64,000 nucleotides of DNA. Origin: Pseudocercospora fijiensis CIRAD86 (Eukaryota > Ascomycota > Dothideomycetes > Mycosphaerellales > Mycosphaerellaceae). Below, piece after piece: positions 22,456-31,925 of the stretch (the stretch's first letter is position 1; every line of letters begins with the position of its first letter). Below the pieces are notes generated by a model. That model did not search any database. It was not told where the DNA came from and saw nothing but the letters and a program-made list of their open reading frames with translations. The stretch is from assembly GCF_000340215.1 (NCBI RefSeq), contig NW_006921532.1:2645337-2709336 (forward strand), in the 5' to 3' direction. The position numbers were made by a program, and so were the translations under genes.

Positions 22456-22961
22456 TTCGGCGACCTTAAGCCCATCGGCTGACTCCTACCACTTGCGTAT
22501 TGGTTTTGTCTTTCAATGTTCCCTTCCACCGGGCGAGAATGGCTTCTTCGCGAATATGAAAATGCTGCGTTTGATTGATATCGCCGATGCCGTCGCGGCG
22601 TGATTTGTGCGGAGATGCGATTGTTGGGGTTGTAGTGTGCCTGGGTACTTCCCTCCGTCGGAAGCCGGGTTGTCGCTTGACGTATAGCTAGACGCGCAGA
22701 AGCGTCTAGCAGGCGGCGAAACTGGTCGTAGATGCCATGTGTCGTGAGAATGTCGCTGTCGTTGTTGATGACGGAGAGCAACTTGGTTGTTGCGAAGTCG
22801 CGAGGTGTCAGGCGAGGCCACCGGCTGTCTCCGCTCAAGTCACGTGTGAAAGCTGGAGCTGTTTGCGCAGGCCGAAGGATAGACCAATAGAGTTCGCCGA
22901 TCAAAAGCGTGCTTTGTCTTTGTGGACAGTACAGCTCGGTCTCCCGATTCTCCTGAGACAT
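22452..22961 (-). CDS. Possible 169-residue upstream ORF overlapping the MAF1 start
   Basis: A minus-strand frame beginning at ATG 22961 reads 169 codons and stops at TGA 22452-22454, so its stop overlaps the MAF1 start codon as ATGA. The N-terminal half looks protein-like (ELYWSILRPAQTAPAFTRDL, then RWPRLTPRDFATTKLLSVIN and a GIYDQFRRLLDASARLAIRQ helix). The last third is Arg/Ser/Gln-rich and may be untranslated. I recognise no family. It could be a separate small gene, a long uORF on the MAF1 mRNA, or chance. Confidence 0.3.
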   Translation of the reverse strand: MSQENRETELYCPQRQSTLLIGELYWSILRPAQTAPAFTRDLSGDSRWPRLTPRDFATTKLLSVINNDSDILTTHGIYDQFRRLLDASARLAIRQATTRLPTEGSTQAHYNPNNRISAQITPRRHRRYQSNAAFSYSRRSHSRPVEGNIERQNQYASGRSQPMGLRSPK

Positions 22962-23469
22962 CGAGCTCGTAATAAGTACAGTAGTCACGGCTTCAGCTTG
23001 ACGACGTACCGCACGTGCCGCGATGAGTGGTCATGGGAAGCAACATGATAGCTTCCGTCAAGCTTCGTGGGGACACAGAGGTTCAGCAAACGTTTGACAG
23101 TTTCGGGGAGAAGGATGTGGTTGTACCTACCTTTGCAAGGTTCTCCAATAGATGCCAACGATATGCGCTCGGTGAATGATGTGAGCATTGAAGCAAAGTT
23201 CATGAGGTATCAGCCTTCCAAAACAACAGGCATTTGATACTCATCATAATGGATGGTAAAGTGGTCATTTCAATTCCCAGGCTTCTCGCCTGTCGTGCTG
23301 ACGCACGGAAAGGTGCTATACCTATGAATGGCAGGCTTCAAAAACAACAGCCATCGTGCCATGGGGTATCTCTGCAATTGTACTCCAATAGACGCCAACA
23401 ACGCCATGCATTGGAAGCGTGCTGTTTCCCGCTTCCTCAGCAAATGCTTCAGAACACAGTACTAGGCAG
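22962..23469. other. Intergenic region
   Basis: This lies between the upstream ORF of MAF1 and the alternative last exon of the AP-1 sigma gene. Two similar short segments, GTTCTCCAATAGATGCCAAC (about 23140) and TACTCCAATAGACGCCAACA (about 23380), form an imperfect direct repeat of unknown meaning. The words AAAACAACAGGCATTTGA (about 23219) and AAAACAACAGCCATCGTG (about 23341) form another. Confidence 0.4.
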
Positions 23470-23529
23470 CTATAAAAGTCCGGCATTTTTGAGCTGCTTC
23501 TCGAGCTCTCTGCTCATCTCCGTATCGAT
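23470..23529 (-). other. Candidate alternative terminal exon of the AP-1 sigma gene
   Basis: A well-formed 3' splice site (branch GGCTAACAC, acceptor CCGTTCAG) precedes 20 codons ending in TAG, reading IDTEMSRELEKQLKNAGLL. It joins in phase 0 to exon 4 of the sigma subunit (donor GTAGGT at 23754), replacing the [10 protein letters not shown] end. The Leu-rich helical end resembles the C-terminal style of metazoan AP-1 sigma chains. It is outside the shorter isoform's coding region. Confidence 0.5.
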
Positions 23530-23615
23530 CTGAACGGCGAACGCGTGTTAGCCAGGAGTGTGCCTCTGAGAGATTCTAGGAGGATGATAATACATATGTA
23601 CAATGTGAGTCTGGT

Positions 23616-24434
23616 TCAGCCAATCTTTGTGACAGCATCGTCCTCGACCTAACGGACAAGGCATCAGCGGGTGGTGATACAAGATGAGGGTCATCATGGT
23701 GATTTTGTGGACAGGAGAAGCGGGCGCAAGGAGCATATCCGAAGCGGCACCTACCTCCATGTCTTCGAGACTGTCTTGAGCGCCAATCACTCGCAGCACG
23801 TTCTTTTTGCTGCTCTCTTGCATCTCACCGGCCAACAGGAGCTCGTCGAGTATGAAGTAGGCTTTCTGGAAGTTGAAAATAATATCGAGCTCGCAGACGT
23901 TGCCGTAGTATTTGTCCATCTGCTCGACGTAGCGGTGAACAATTTCGAGCGTGATTAACTCGTTGTCTGTCGGGTCGGTGGCGGCGATGAAGAAGAGCGA
24001 GGCATACCGGCGATACACTACTTTCGTGTCTGTGGTGACGAGCGGGTCAGAAGGGCAAGTCGAGAAGATTTTCACGCCGCAGCAAGGGTGTGCTGTGTGC
24101 GGCGACAATAAGACGAGGGGTGACGGCGATACCTTTGTATTCGAGAAAATTGCACATGCGAGCGCGCCTCGCCAGAACCAGCTGGGAGACGTCTTTGATG
24201 ATCTTGGCCTTATCTTTGGGCGAGAGGGTGGTGAACCATTTCGCAAGTCGCTGGGAGATGAGCGGTTAGTATAGCTGTCCTGCAGCAGCAGCGTCGATGG
24301 GCGCTGAACCTACCACTTTGCCCTGCCGGGACAGCAGGATGAGATATCTCAGCCAGCGTCAGCAGCCATTCGGGGGTGGCTATGGGGATGGATGAGCCCG
24401 CAAGTGCAGGACACACGACACACCTGATGGCCAT
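23616..24434 (-). CDS. APS1: AP-1 adaptor complex sigma subunit
   Basis: Five minus-strand exons, 24424-24434 (11 bp), 24314-24347 (34 bp), 24133-24250, 23755-24029 and 23616-23648, give 156 residues ending in [10 protein letters not shown]. The spliced N-terminus is [15 protein letters not shown] followed by [20 protein letters not shown], the classical longin-type small adaptin start. The core has [35 protein letters not shown] and [19 protein letters not shown]. Sigma forms part of the heterotetrameric AP-1 complex, sorting cargo in clathrin vesicles between trans-Golgi and endosomes and recognising dileucine signals. The VHRYVE and DKYYGNV details match AP-1 rather than AP-2 or AP-3. An alternative last exon at 23470-23529 is listed separately. 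Confidence 0.92.
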
Positions 24435-24835
24435 GATTTGGCAGAATGGAAGTTTGGAGTGTAGGCGCAGGTGCAGGTGCAGGTATTGTGCGGAAAAAGG
24501 CCCCACGCTAGGGAGCGAAAAGGCGAAAAGTCAGGCCGGGCCGAAGAAGCAAGCCTTCGCGCTTTCACTCCGCTTTTGTGCCTGCGAGCGCAACTGTGAT
24601 CCGTGTGATGGGATTGTCTATTAGAAATCTTCTTACGCTGCCAGCTGCAATCACGCCGCCCCAATGTAGCAGTGTGTATCCAAGAGCTTCAGCGGTGCGC
24701 CCTACGACAGTATTTCTCATTACTTCTTGCCGCTAGACTTTCCTCACTCACTTCCGCTTTGCGTCTGTCCATTCCACGCCGGCCAACTGCTGGACAAAGC
24801 GCTTTCGCCGTCTTCTGACAAATTCATAATCAACC
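24435..24835. promoter_or_regulatory. Divergent promoter region between AP-1 sigma and GCL modifier genes
   Basis: About 400 bp separate two divergent starts. A GCAGGTGCAGGTGCAGGTA short repeat lies at about 24467-24485. No reading frame with a recognisable domain is present. Confidence 0.5.
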
Positions 24836-25886
24836 ATGAAGTTGCTACTCTCCACCTCGTGCGTACCTCACCACGATCTCAAATGTTGTCGCCATAGCTG
24901 CTTACCGTGATGGCAGAAACATCATGGGCGGGTCCTCAATCGTCCGCCGAGGACCCGTCAGCAAGTCAAATACCGAACTGGTTTCGTCCTTGCGAGCGAA
25001 CTTCGCCGACCATAGAACTCCCGATGCGCCACAAGCAAATGGCAATGGAAATGCCGGATCCGACGGCAATGCTTCCAGGCCGAGCTACACGTCATGGATG
25101 AGGAAGACAGACGACGCATTAGAGATTCCCGCTCTGGACTTCGAGCACAGTGCTCTGCAGGAGGAGCGAGAAAACTACGATATCACAGCCAAACTGTTCT
25201 TTCTGCCTGGAGCCTCGAGAAATACCCGCCATGTACAAACGAAAGAGGCGATAGACTTGGTCAAGAAGGAACTCCACGTAGAGTCGATCGATCTGCTAAT
25301 AGTCTGCTTTCCTGGCATATATTTCGACGAGGAGGAAGACTGCCCGGACAAGATCTCTACCCGAGGTCCTGTTGAAGCAGACCCGGAGCCATTGGAAGGC
25401 CAAATCGAGGCTTGGAAGACGTTGGAAGGTTTGAAGGAGCAAGGCGTCGTCGCCAGACTTGGCGTTGCTGAGTTTGGGAAGGAGCGACTTGAAACTTTCC
25501 TGGAGAAGGTGAATGCGAAGCCAGACGTGGATCAGATCAATCTTCGTGATTGCTGCTCAGTGCCGAAGGACTTGATGGCACTTGCGAAAAGCAAGAGCGT
25601 GGAGTTGTTGGTGCACAATGATTGCTCCAACATTCTACCCCGAGGCACAACTCGTGAACTGCTTGGGCCTGGCCCATCTGGAGCTGGCGTGCTGGCGCCA
25701 CCTAGCAAGGCCGGTGACAAGCGTAAGAGCTTGCACGGCGAAGAGGCTATCAACGGCACCACTTCCGACATTCTTGTCGGCGATGTTCAGCCTCAATGGG
25801 TCATCAAATACACCGCTGTGGTGAGAAACCGTGGCGTAGTGGAAAACAAGGGCTACTTCGCTGTTGCAGAATTGTCGCAAGAGTGA
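24836..25886 (+). CDS. Glutamate-cysteine ligase modifier (regulatory) subunit
   Basis: A 23-bp first exon (24836-24858) and a second exon 24917-25886, with a 58-bp intron, give 330 residues starting MKLLLSTSNIMGGSSIVRRG, a start typical of fungal GCLM homologues. The rest is an aldo-keto-reductase-like fold: KKELHVESIDLLIVCFPG (strand with substrate-loop Asp), LEGQIEAWKTLEGLKEQGVV and ARLGVAEFGKERLETFL, then DQINLRDCCSVPKDLMALAK. AKR catalytic residues appear not to be kept as a set, as expected for the non-catalytic subunit. It would bind the catalytic glutamate-cysteine ligase and raise its affinity for glutamate, controlling glutathione synthesis in the cytosol. A short low-complexity insert (about 250-280) precedes the C-terminal strand. 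Confidence 0.85.
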
Positions 25887-26530
25887 GCAAGTTGCAAAGA
25901 AGCGAGACAAAAACATTTTACCCATGCATCGCGGAATGGAGGTGCACATCCGGAAGGAAGCCACCGTGGTACGGCGTGTGATAATTGACTGCATCCCGCA
26001 TTTGCACGGCCAGAGCGCCCATCCTACAAATGCAGTCGAATTGGCCGCTGAACAGTCAGGCCGGTCTCACACGGACTTTCGGGCGGGATAAACAAGTCGA
26101 CCTGCAGAAGCTCCATGCTCGCGCCGGAAGTGTAAGCTCAGCATCACCGGACGTCAGCAGCATGACCACAGTGTACTGTACGACACGCTTCAGATACCGA
26201 CTAAGGCGCCGCAGCGGGAGATGAGCGGTTGAGGGCAGAATAACTTGAGTAAGTGCATTCAGGCCTGAGCAGCCTCCAAAGGAAAGCATAGTAGAAAAGA
26301 ACGTTTGCGTAGCTGGCACGTCGCAAAGATGAATTTTGAAACACCTATGAATTACTCCCCACGCCCACGATACAATTGAGCGACAGCCTGCGATAAATAC
26401 CTTGCCAAGGTGCCATCTCATGATCTCAACCTGTGATTTCAACTAGAGCAAACCCCTTTCTCCACCAGGCAATACGCTATTACAATGCTAATGCTTCGTT
26501 ATTACAATGCTAATACCTTCCATCATCCCC
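25887..26530. other. Convergent intergenic region
   Basis: The 3' flank of the GCL modifier gene and of the small Cys-rich gene. A direct repeat ATTACAATGCTAATGCTTC / ATTACAATGCTAATACCTTC lies at about 26480-26520. No gene is supported. Confidence 0.45.
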
Positions 26531-26833
26531 TCAAGACGCATTGCTCGAAACACTCTCCTCGCTATCAGCCGTGCTTGGCCTTCGATCCTCTACCAATGAC
26601 TGCTTCCTATATGCCACAGAACTCGGCCACCACTCCGGCTTTCCACCTCCGAGGCTCTCCATCCATGCCGTACTATTCTCAACACCTGTGTCACCTCGAC
26701 AAGCGGTACATAATGTGTCGAATCTCTTTTTCTCAGGCCTCGGACACTTCGTGCGTGCTGAGCATCTTTCCACTAGAGTTCTTGTCCTCGAATGCCCGCA
26801 TGCGTGGAGAGTTCCCGCTACGGATTCGCACAT
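26531..26833 (-). CDS. Small cysteine-rich hypothetical protein
   Basis: A minus-strand frame of 100 residues starting at ATG 26833. The N-terminal 50 residues carry Cys/His pairs (MCESVAGTLHACGHSRTR, later ERCSARTKC and LCTACRGDT), which could bind a zinc ion; a motif with HACGH near the N-terminus is frequent among small fungal proteins of unknown role. There is no signal peptide, so it is not an obvious secreted effector. The C-terminal half is Ser/Glu-rich and disordered. An extra 5' exon cannot be ruled out. Confidence 0.5.
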   Translation of the reverse strand: MCESVAGTLHACGHSRTRTLVERCSARTKCPRPEKKRFDTLCTACRGDTGVENSTAWMESLGGGKPEWWPSSVAYRKQSLVEDRRPSTADSEESVSSNAS

Positions 26834-27281
26834 GTTCGGAGGGTTTCAGTGCTGCTGCTGCATATTCCTTCGATGTCAGTCAGTCCTGCTGTGGTACAGT
26901 TGAGTGCAGATCGATTCTCAATACCTCTGGTGGGCTACGAGAGCAGGAGTCAAAGAGCAAAAGAAAGGTTTGAGCGATGGATAAGTATGTTGTTCAGACG
27001 GATTCGTGATGAGGTATTAATGGCATCTATGATGAGACCTACGATGCGTGTGATCTGACGATGATGACAACCAGGTTGTAACAGAGCACAGACTTCGAAT
27101 AACCCGGTGAGCGAGAGAGCTTTGCTTTTATTATTAGTCTGTCCCCCGGCTTCTTATCCTACGCAAGCCAACACGGAGCTAAGGAAGATAGGCAACTGCA
27201 GGTGACCCCGGTAGCTGTGTACATGTAGGCAATATGCACAGCACTGACTCAGGTCGACAGGCCAATCCATCCAGACCTCAC
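26834..27281. other. Intergenic region
   Basis: The promoter side of the small Cys-rich gene and the 3' flank of URB2. No feature found. Confidence 0.45.
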
Positions 27282-30200
27282 CTATGTACCCTCCCATTTC
27301 CCTCTCCTCTGCCACTCCTCATAAACAGATCTCAACACTGCTCTCTCACTATTGTTCATCGCCGCGCTCAAATTCTTGATCCCGTTCTCAAAATTGTTCG
27401 TCTCGATCGCTTCAATCATAGCCCAGATGCCCGGTACCAGCGCTTCTCTGACCGCATCATCGGAAGGTGGATTCGTCAGAATTTGTGAACAGTAATGATG
27501 TAGAGTGTATTGAACGAATTGTCCTGCGTAGGCTTTGGCTTTTCGCGATTCGTCGATAAGATTGTTTGCGTTACGTTTCCTTGGGATGTGCGGGGGATTG
27601 CAGAAGGTTTGGAGTAGGCGGGAGAGGGCTGTAGATTGTCGGGAGGTTGAGTCTGCGGAGGAAAAGAGTGTTGTAATGAGTTGTTGGAAAAGGGTAACGA
27701 GGAGATGGTAGCGGCCTTGGAGACGCCCGAGGAATTGTGTGAGGAGCACGGCTAGGATTTGGCAGATGTCAAGCCACAACATTGACACGAATGCCGTATC
27801 CTCGATCGATCTTGAGTGCAATGTGGAGATGGTCTGCTCCACGCCGAATTGGTTGACCATGAATCGCTTCTCCTTGAGGATATGCTTGAGTGTTTGCAAG
27901 CTTAGTTGGCGCTCATGTCTCGTTGCTCCGGATGATGCTTGTCGCAAGACGTGATGCAGAATGTCGACTGCGGCAAGCTCTCGCGCAGGTTCGAAGTCTT
28001 CTTTAGAGAGCGCAGTGATCGCGCATCGTTGTAATTCTAGAGCTTGGGCAGAGAAGGACGGTCCGTCCTTCAGAAACTCGTCAATGATACTGGATCGGAA
28101 GGATGAGCTCTCTGACTGCAGTCGGGTCTCGAACGCTTGCAGTACTGCAAAGTGATCTTGACCTGACAGGTCCCGCTTAAGAACATTCTCAATCGCATGA
28201 AGCAGATCAATGCCATCAACTTCTTCATATCGACAGGAAAATTGAGCTGCTCTGGCGTCAACAGCGAATTGGAGAGTTGAGGAAGAGATCGTCTCATCCT
28301 CGAGGGTTTTCCTTAAAATGTCGGCAACAAAACCGGGAGACGAACCCAGAGGGCTGTCTCCGATTATTGAGTGTGGGATTTTCAGTAAGACTTCGAGGAC
28401 GAGTCTGGCGCCATCTTGTGCTAATGTGCCATGCGTCATCTGAGTAAGTATTTGCGACACTTGTGGATCACGATGAGCAAAGTCTTGTAGGAACGTGTTG
28501 TCAGCGGTCTCCAGAGTACCAATCACAGATCCAGCCAGCATCAGAGTGATATTGGGATGGGAATGTTTGAGACAAGTCATCAGAGCTTGTCGAGCGCGAG
28601 AAGATATTTCCAAAAGCTTCTCACGATTTTGCGCCTTTGATTTCAGCCAGAGGTTGATGATGGCCTCTACGATCTTGCACAGCAAAGACATAGCATTGAA
28701 TGCGGCGATCTGTTCAGATTGGGATTCCCAGGAAGCTGTGTCCGAAACTGCAAAGAAATGTCCGAGAGACCACACCATGGAAGGATCAGTCAGTAGCTCT
28801 GAGCCCTCGGAAGGATATCGGAGTAGCGTCAGGATGGCTGCAAATCGCTTTTCGAGTCGTGATATATGTCCGGATGTCTCTGGTGGAAACCTCGATAGTG
28901 CGTCCAGAACGTCGCCACGTTGCCTTGCAGTAAGCGTTTCCAATGGTATACTGAACAAGAGATCCAAGAATACTTGCTGAGTGCCGAAACCAGAATCGCT
29001 AGTCCTTTTAGACTTGGCTTTCTTCTCAGTCATGGTCCTCATAGACGAAATTTTGCTGTCTACGAACATGCCTAGCAATCCAGGAGGCAGCAAGGACATC
29101 AAAGAGAGGCTCTCACCCGATGTCTTGCTTGCGGTGTCAAGCACAGATACGACGCTCTCATGATCAAGCAGCATGAACACATCCGGATATTTGGCAAGCG
29201 CACACAGAGAAGAGGCTGGCTGCATGCACAACGCTGCAGCAGATTTCCTGCAGACCTTGAACAATTCGCCATGTTCCCTGTAGTGCCCAAGTCGAGCGCA
29301 AACGCAAGCAACGAGATGTTGAGCAGGCTTTGTGGACACGGAGAGCATCTTGCACTGATGAACTGCAAGTTTGAAAGGCTCACTGCTCAGAATTCCGGAT
29401 CCGGCTTCTGCAATCTTCGCTGAGTCCCCGATAGCATGAGCCATGGAAGGAAACCAAGACTCGAAGAGAGAGGCAAGGAGCTGCCAAAGACTAACGTAGA
29501 AGCCTGGCGAGGCTCCTTCCTGGATACTTGTAACTGCAAGGAGCTTTTGCAGGAGCACGTCCATCCTTTGCCAAGCTCGATCCAACAAGTCATCATTTCG
29601 AAGTCCTCGGAGTATGCCATCGAGTATGATAGCATCAGCGCGCAGATCATTCAAAGCCTCCGATTCGAACAGTGTAGCTGTGCTCAGACCTTGCGAATAT
29701 TGATCGATGTCGGCAAGTATCTGGTCAGCAGTCCGCGAGTCGCAAAGGAGGTCTGCAAATGGTGGAACGAGCCCGGCCCATAGCGACCAAGCATCATCTG
29801 AGTGCGCTGGATGCTTTAGTCTTTCATGCCAAAGCTCCATAAATGTATTGAGGTCACGACGTTGTGCAAACGCCCTCATGACGGGAAGACATATGCTCGA
29901 TCTGTAAAAGTCGGTGTCCACCGAAGTCCTTACAGATGGCACGCTGGTCGAGATTCGCTCAGCCAATGGACGATTTGCGAAGACACTCGAGTCCAATGCA
30001 ATGAGCTGCGACAAAAGCTCCCAAGCGGACCGCTGTTCGGGCTCGGAGCCATCTACGACTGGCTTATCCAGGCACTCACTCGCCAGCTGTGATACCGACT
30101 TCGGAGAAAGTGAGACTCCACGAGCGCGGATGAGTCTGACCATATCTGCAGTAACACGATGGCGATCGCCTTCGCTACCATTTTCCAGAAGCGATCGCAA

Positions 30201-31316
30201 GGTCAGAAACACGTTCTCTAACCACGGTCGTTCCTGTATTCTGTGCCTAGGTGTGGGCGTAGGCACGGCTCGGAGTGCCAGATCGAAAAGCAAAGGCACG
30301 GTCTCGATGGCTTTATTGGACGGACCTCGAACCAAGGCCTGTCCAATCGAGTTTAGAGTGTCGTCTAGATCGACGCTGTTATCGGCCACATCCTTCCGCC
30401 GAGAGCGGTGTGGCTTCTTCTGGTCCTTATCAAAGAATGTGGCTCGCGCGGGAAGAATTGCATGCCTAGCGATATTGGTTTGCAAAGCATGGATAGAAGA
30501 ATTCTCCGGATCGGAGTGGTTCCCGCAGTGCTTGCGCTTTCGACTAGCTACTATATCATCAACGCCGGCCGATAAGAGTCTGAGGAGCAGTAATCCAGGC
30601 AGAAGACAATGTGAGTTGAACAATTCGTGGTCCGAGGGCTGGCGCTTTCGAAGACTCCAGATCTGAACTCCAAGATGCAGTAGTGACCGCGCAATGATCA
30701 TGTTCGCAAATGTCGCATCTTCTTCACAATGTTGCCTCAAATGACCCATCCAATTTCCCCAAATTGCCGCCGCAGTCACGCTCTTTGTGCTAAGGAGCGA
30801 CAGAGTCGGCGCTCCACCAGAAGCTTGACCTCGTTCGAAAAGAAGCCGCCATAAGTCTGTGATTGCGCATATCGTGTCGATGCTCAGCTTTGGCTCTGTG
30901 GTGGCAGTCTTGACAATCTCCATGAAGCTACCAGATCCAAGTAAGGCTGACAATCGTTGTGCAGATAGCATACGGATGCACGATGCAAGCAGACCCCACG
31001 ACGTCTTCTTTTGTCTTGCATCGCTGGACGTTTTCAGTTTTCCCACCAGCCATCGCAGGATCATTTCCGCGCGAGAGCTGTGATTGCATAGCTTCCGAGC
31101 CTCGTCCAGTTGCGAGGGCAGATTGTCGATGCCATGAAGAGCTTTCAGACGATCCAGAGACGTGGCGTCGGAGGTCGTGGGTGTCGGTGCCCCCATGTTG
31201 CCAGCTGCCTTCCGAGTCGAATGGCACGAATGTTGCCAGGTGCTGTTCCATAACTTTTTCTCGATGCTGACTTTCAAGTTTTCGCTTTCGCTTTCGCTTC
31301 CGCTTTTCGGAGCCAC
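27282..31316 (-). CDS. URB2: Nucleolar pre-rRNA processing factor URB2/NPA2 family
   Basis: A single 1344-codon frame, the largest in the window. It is almost entirely alpha-helical HEAT-like repeat sequence. The diagnostic part is the C-terminus (about residues 1180-1344): RYHLLVTLFQQLITTLF, SRLLQTFCNPP, AKAYAGQFVQYTLHHYCSQI, VREALVPGIWAMIEAI and the terminal MNNSERAVLRSVYEEWQRRG, which is the Urb2/Npa2 domain. In yeast Urb2 works with Npa1 and Dbp6 in early 60S pre-ribosomes and 27S rRNA processing in the nucleolus. The start at 31316 gives a Ser/Glu-rich leader; a second Met 40 codons later (about 31196) may be the real start. No intron is needed, unusual for a gene of this size here. Confidence 0.88.
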   Translation of the reverse strand: MAPKSGSESESENLKVSIEKKLWNSTWQHSCHSTRKAAGNMGAPTPTTSDATSLDRLKALHGIDNLPSQLDEARKLCNHSSRAEMILRWLVGKLKTSSDARQKKTSWGLLASCIRMLSAQRLSALLGSGSFMEIVKTATTEPKLSIDTICAITDLWRLLFERGQASGGAPTLSLLSTKSVTAAAIWGNWMGHLRQHCEEDATFANMIIARSLLHLGVQIWSLRKRQPSDHELFNSHCLLPGLLLLRLLSAGVDDIVASRKRKHCGNHSDPENSSIHALQTNIARHAILPARATFFDKDQKKPHRSRRKDVADNSVDLDDTLNSIGQALVRGPSNKAIETVPLLFDLALRAVPTPTPRHRIQERPWLENVFLTLRSLLENGSEGDRHRVTADMVRLIRARGVSLSPKSVSQLASECLDKPVVDGSEPEQRSAWELLSQLIALDSSVFANRPLAERISTSVPSVRTSVDTDFYRSSICLPVMRAFAQRRDLNTFMELWHERLKHPAHSDDAWSLWAGLVPPFADLLCDSRTADQILADIDQYSQGLSTATLFESEALNDLRADAIILDGILRGLRNDDLLDRAWQRMDVLLQKLLAVTSIQEGASPGFYVSLWQLLASLFESWFPSMAHAIGDSAKIAEAGSGILSSEPFKLAVHQCKMLSVSTKPAQHLVACVCARLGHYREHGELFKVCRKSAAALCMQPASSLCALAKYPDVFMLLDHESVVSVLDTASKTSGESLSLMSLLPPGLLGMFVDSKISSMRTMTEKKAKSKRTSDSGFGTQQVFLDLLFSIPLETLTARQRGDVLDALSRFPPETSGHISRLEKRFAAILTLLRYPSEGSELLTDPSMVWSLGHFFAVSDTASWESQSEQIAAFNAMSLLCKIVEAIINLWLKSKAQNREKLLEISSRARQALMTCLKHSHPNITLMLAGSVIGTLETADNTFLQDFAHRDPQVSQILTQMTHGTLAQDGARLVLEVLLKIPHSIIGDSPLGSSPGFVADILRKTLEDETISSSTLQFAVDARAAQFSCRYEEVDGIDLLHAIENVLKRDLSGQDHFAVLQAFETRLQSESSSFRSSIIDEFLKDGPSFSAQALELQRCAITALSKEDFEPARELAAVDILHHVLRQASSGATRHERQLSLQTLKHILKEKRFMVNQFGVEQTISTLHSRSIEDTAFVSMLWLDICQILAVLLTQFLGRLQGRYHLLVTLFQQLITTLFSSADSTSRQSTALSRLLQTFCNPPHIPRKRNANNLIDESRKAKAYAGQFVQYTLHHYCSQILTNPPSDDAVREALVPGIWAMIEAIETNNFENGIKNLSAAMNNSERAVLRSVYEEWQRRGKWEGT

Positions 31317-31437
31317 GGAACCGACTTGCGAGCAGCCATCGCCAATGCCGCGCTGAACGCTGGACGAGCTCTGTTACCCAGGCCTCACAACGCTTTCGCA
31401 CCATCCTCTCAAAGGTGTCAGACCGCCCACAGCTACA
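31317..31437. promoter_or_regulatory. 121-bp divergent promoter between URB2 and MIC10
   Basis: The two start codons are only 121 bp apart on opposite strands, so the genes share a very compact bidirectional promoter or have overlapping 5' UTRs. If URB2 begins at its second Met, the gap grows to about 241 bp. Confidence 0.6.
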
Positions 31438-31925
31438 ATGGCCGACTCGACATCCTCCAGCAGCATCGCTGCACCTGCGCCCAAAGCTCCGAACCGACCG
31501 ATGAGCGAAGCCCTTTTGAACGAGAAGGTACCTTCTCCCCGAAACCCATCGAGCAGCACATGCAGCTTGAGTAGTTGGCTAATACGTGGTGACAGTGGGA
31601 TCACTGCCTTAGCACACTCCTGATCCGATCCGGCTTGGGCGCATCATTCGGCGTAATCTTCTCGGTTCTGTTGTTCAAGAGGAGAGCATTCCCAGTCTGG
31701 GCAGGTCTGGGCTTTGGTGCAGGAAGAGCTTGGGAAGAATGCGACAGTGTATGTTGACATCAAACTTCCTCTTCTCAGCTTCTGCAAGACTGTTGTACTG
31801 CAGTCGAACCAGCGATACATGTGCAGCTCGAATAGAGCGAGGAATCAGTGGCTGACAATATTTCACAGAGCTTCAAGCGCGCCACAGCACCTTCGCGAGA
31901 CGGTCTTCGTGTCCTGAGGCCTTGA
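31438..31925 (+). CDS. MIC10: MICOS subunit MIC10 (DUF543/MINOS1)
   Basis: Three exons, 31438-31527, 31596-31748 and 31869-31925, with introns of 68 and 120 bp (second donor a perfect GTATGT), give 99 residues. The spliced protein reads RPMSEALLNEKWDHCLSTLL, then the two helices with Gly motifs, GLGASFGVIFSVLLFKRRAF and WAGLGFGAGRAWEECD, followed by SSFKRATAPSRDGL. The GxGxGxG motifs drive the oligomerisation by which Mic10 bends the inner mitochondrial membrane at crista junctions. Length, order of motifs and the conserved Trp-Glu-Glu-Cys end fit the family well. The Ala/Ser/Pro-rich leader is typical for filamentous fungi. Only the first exon is visible without splicing. Confidence 0.93.
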
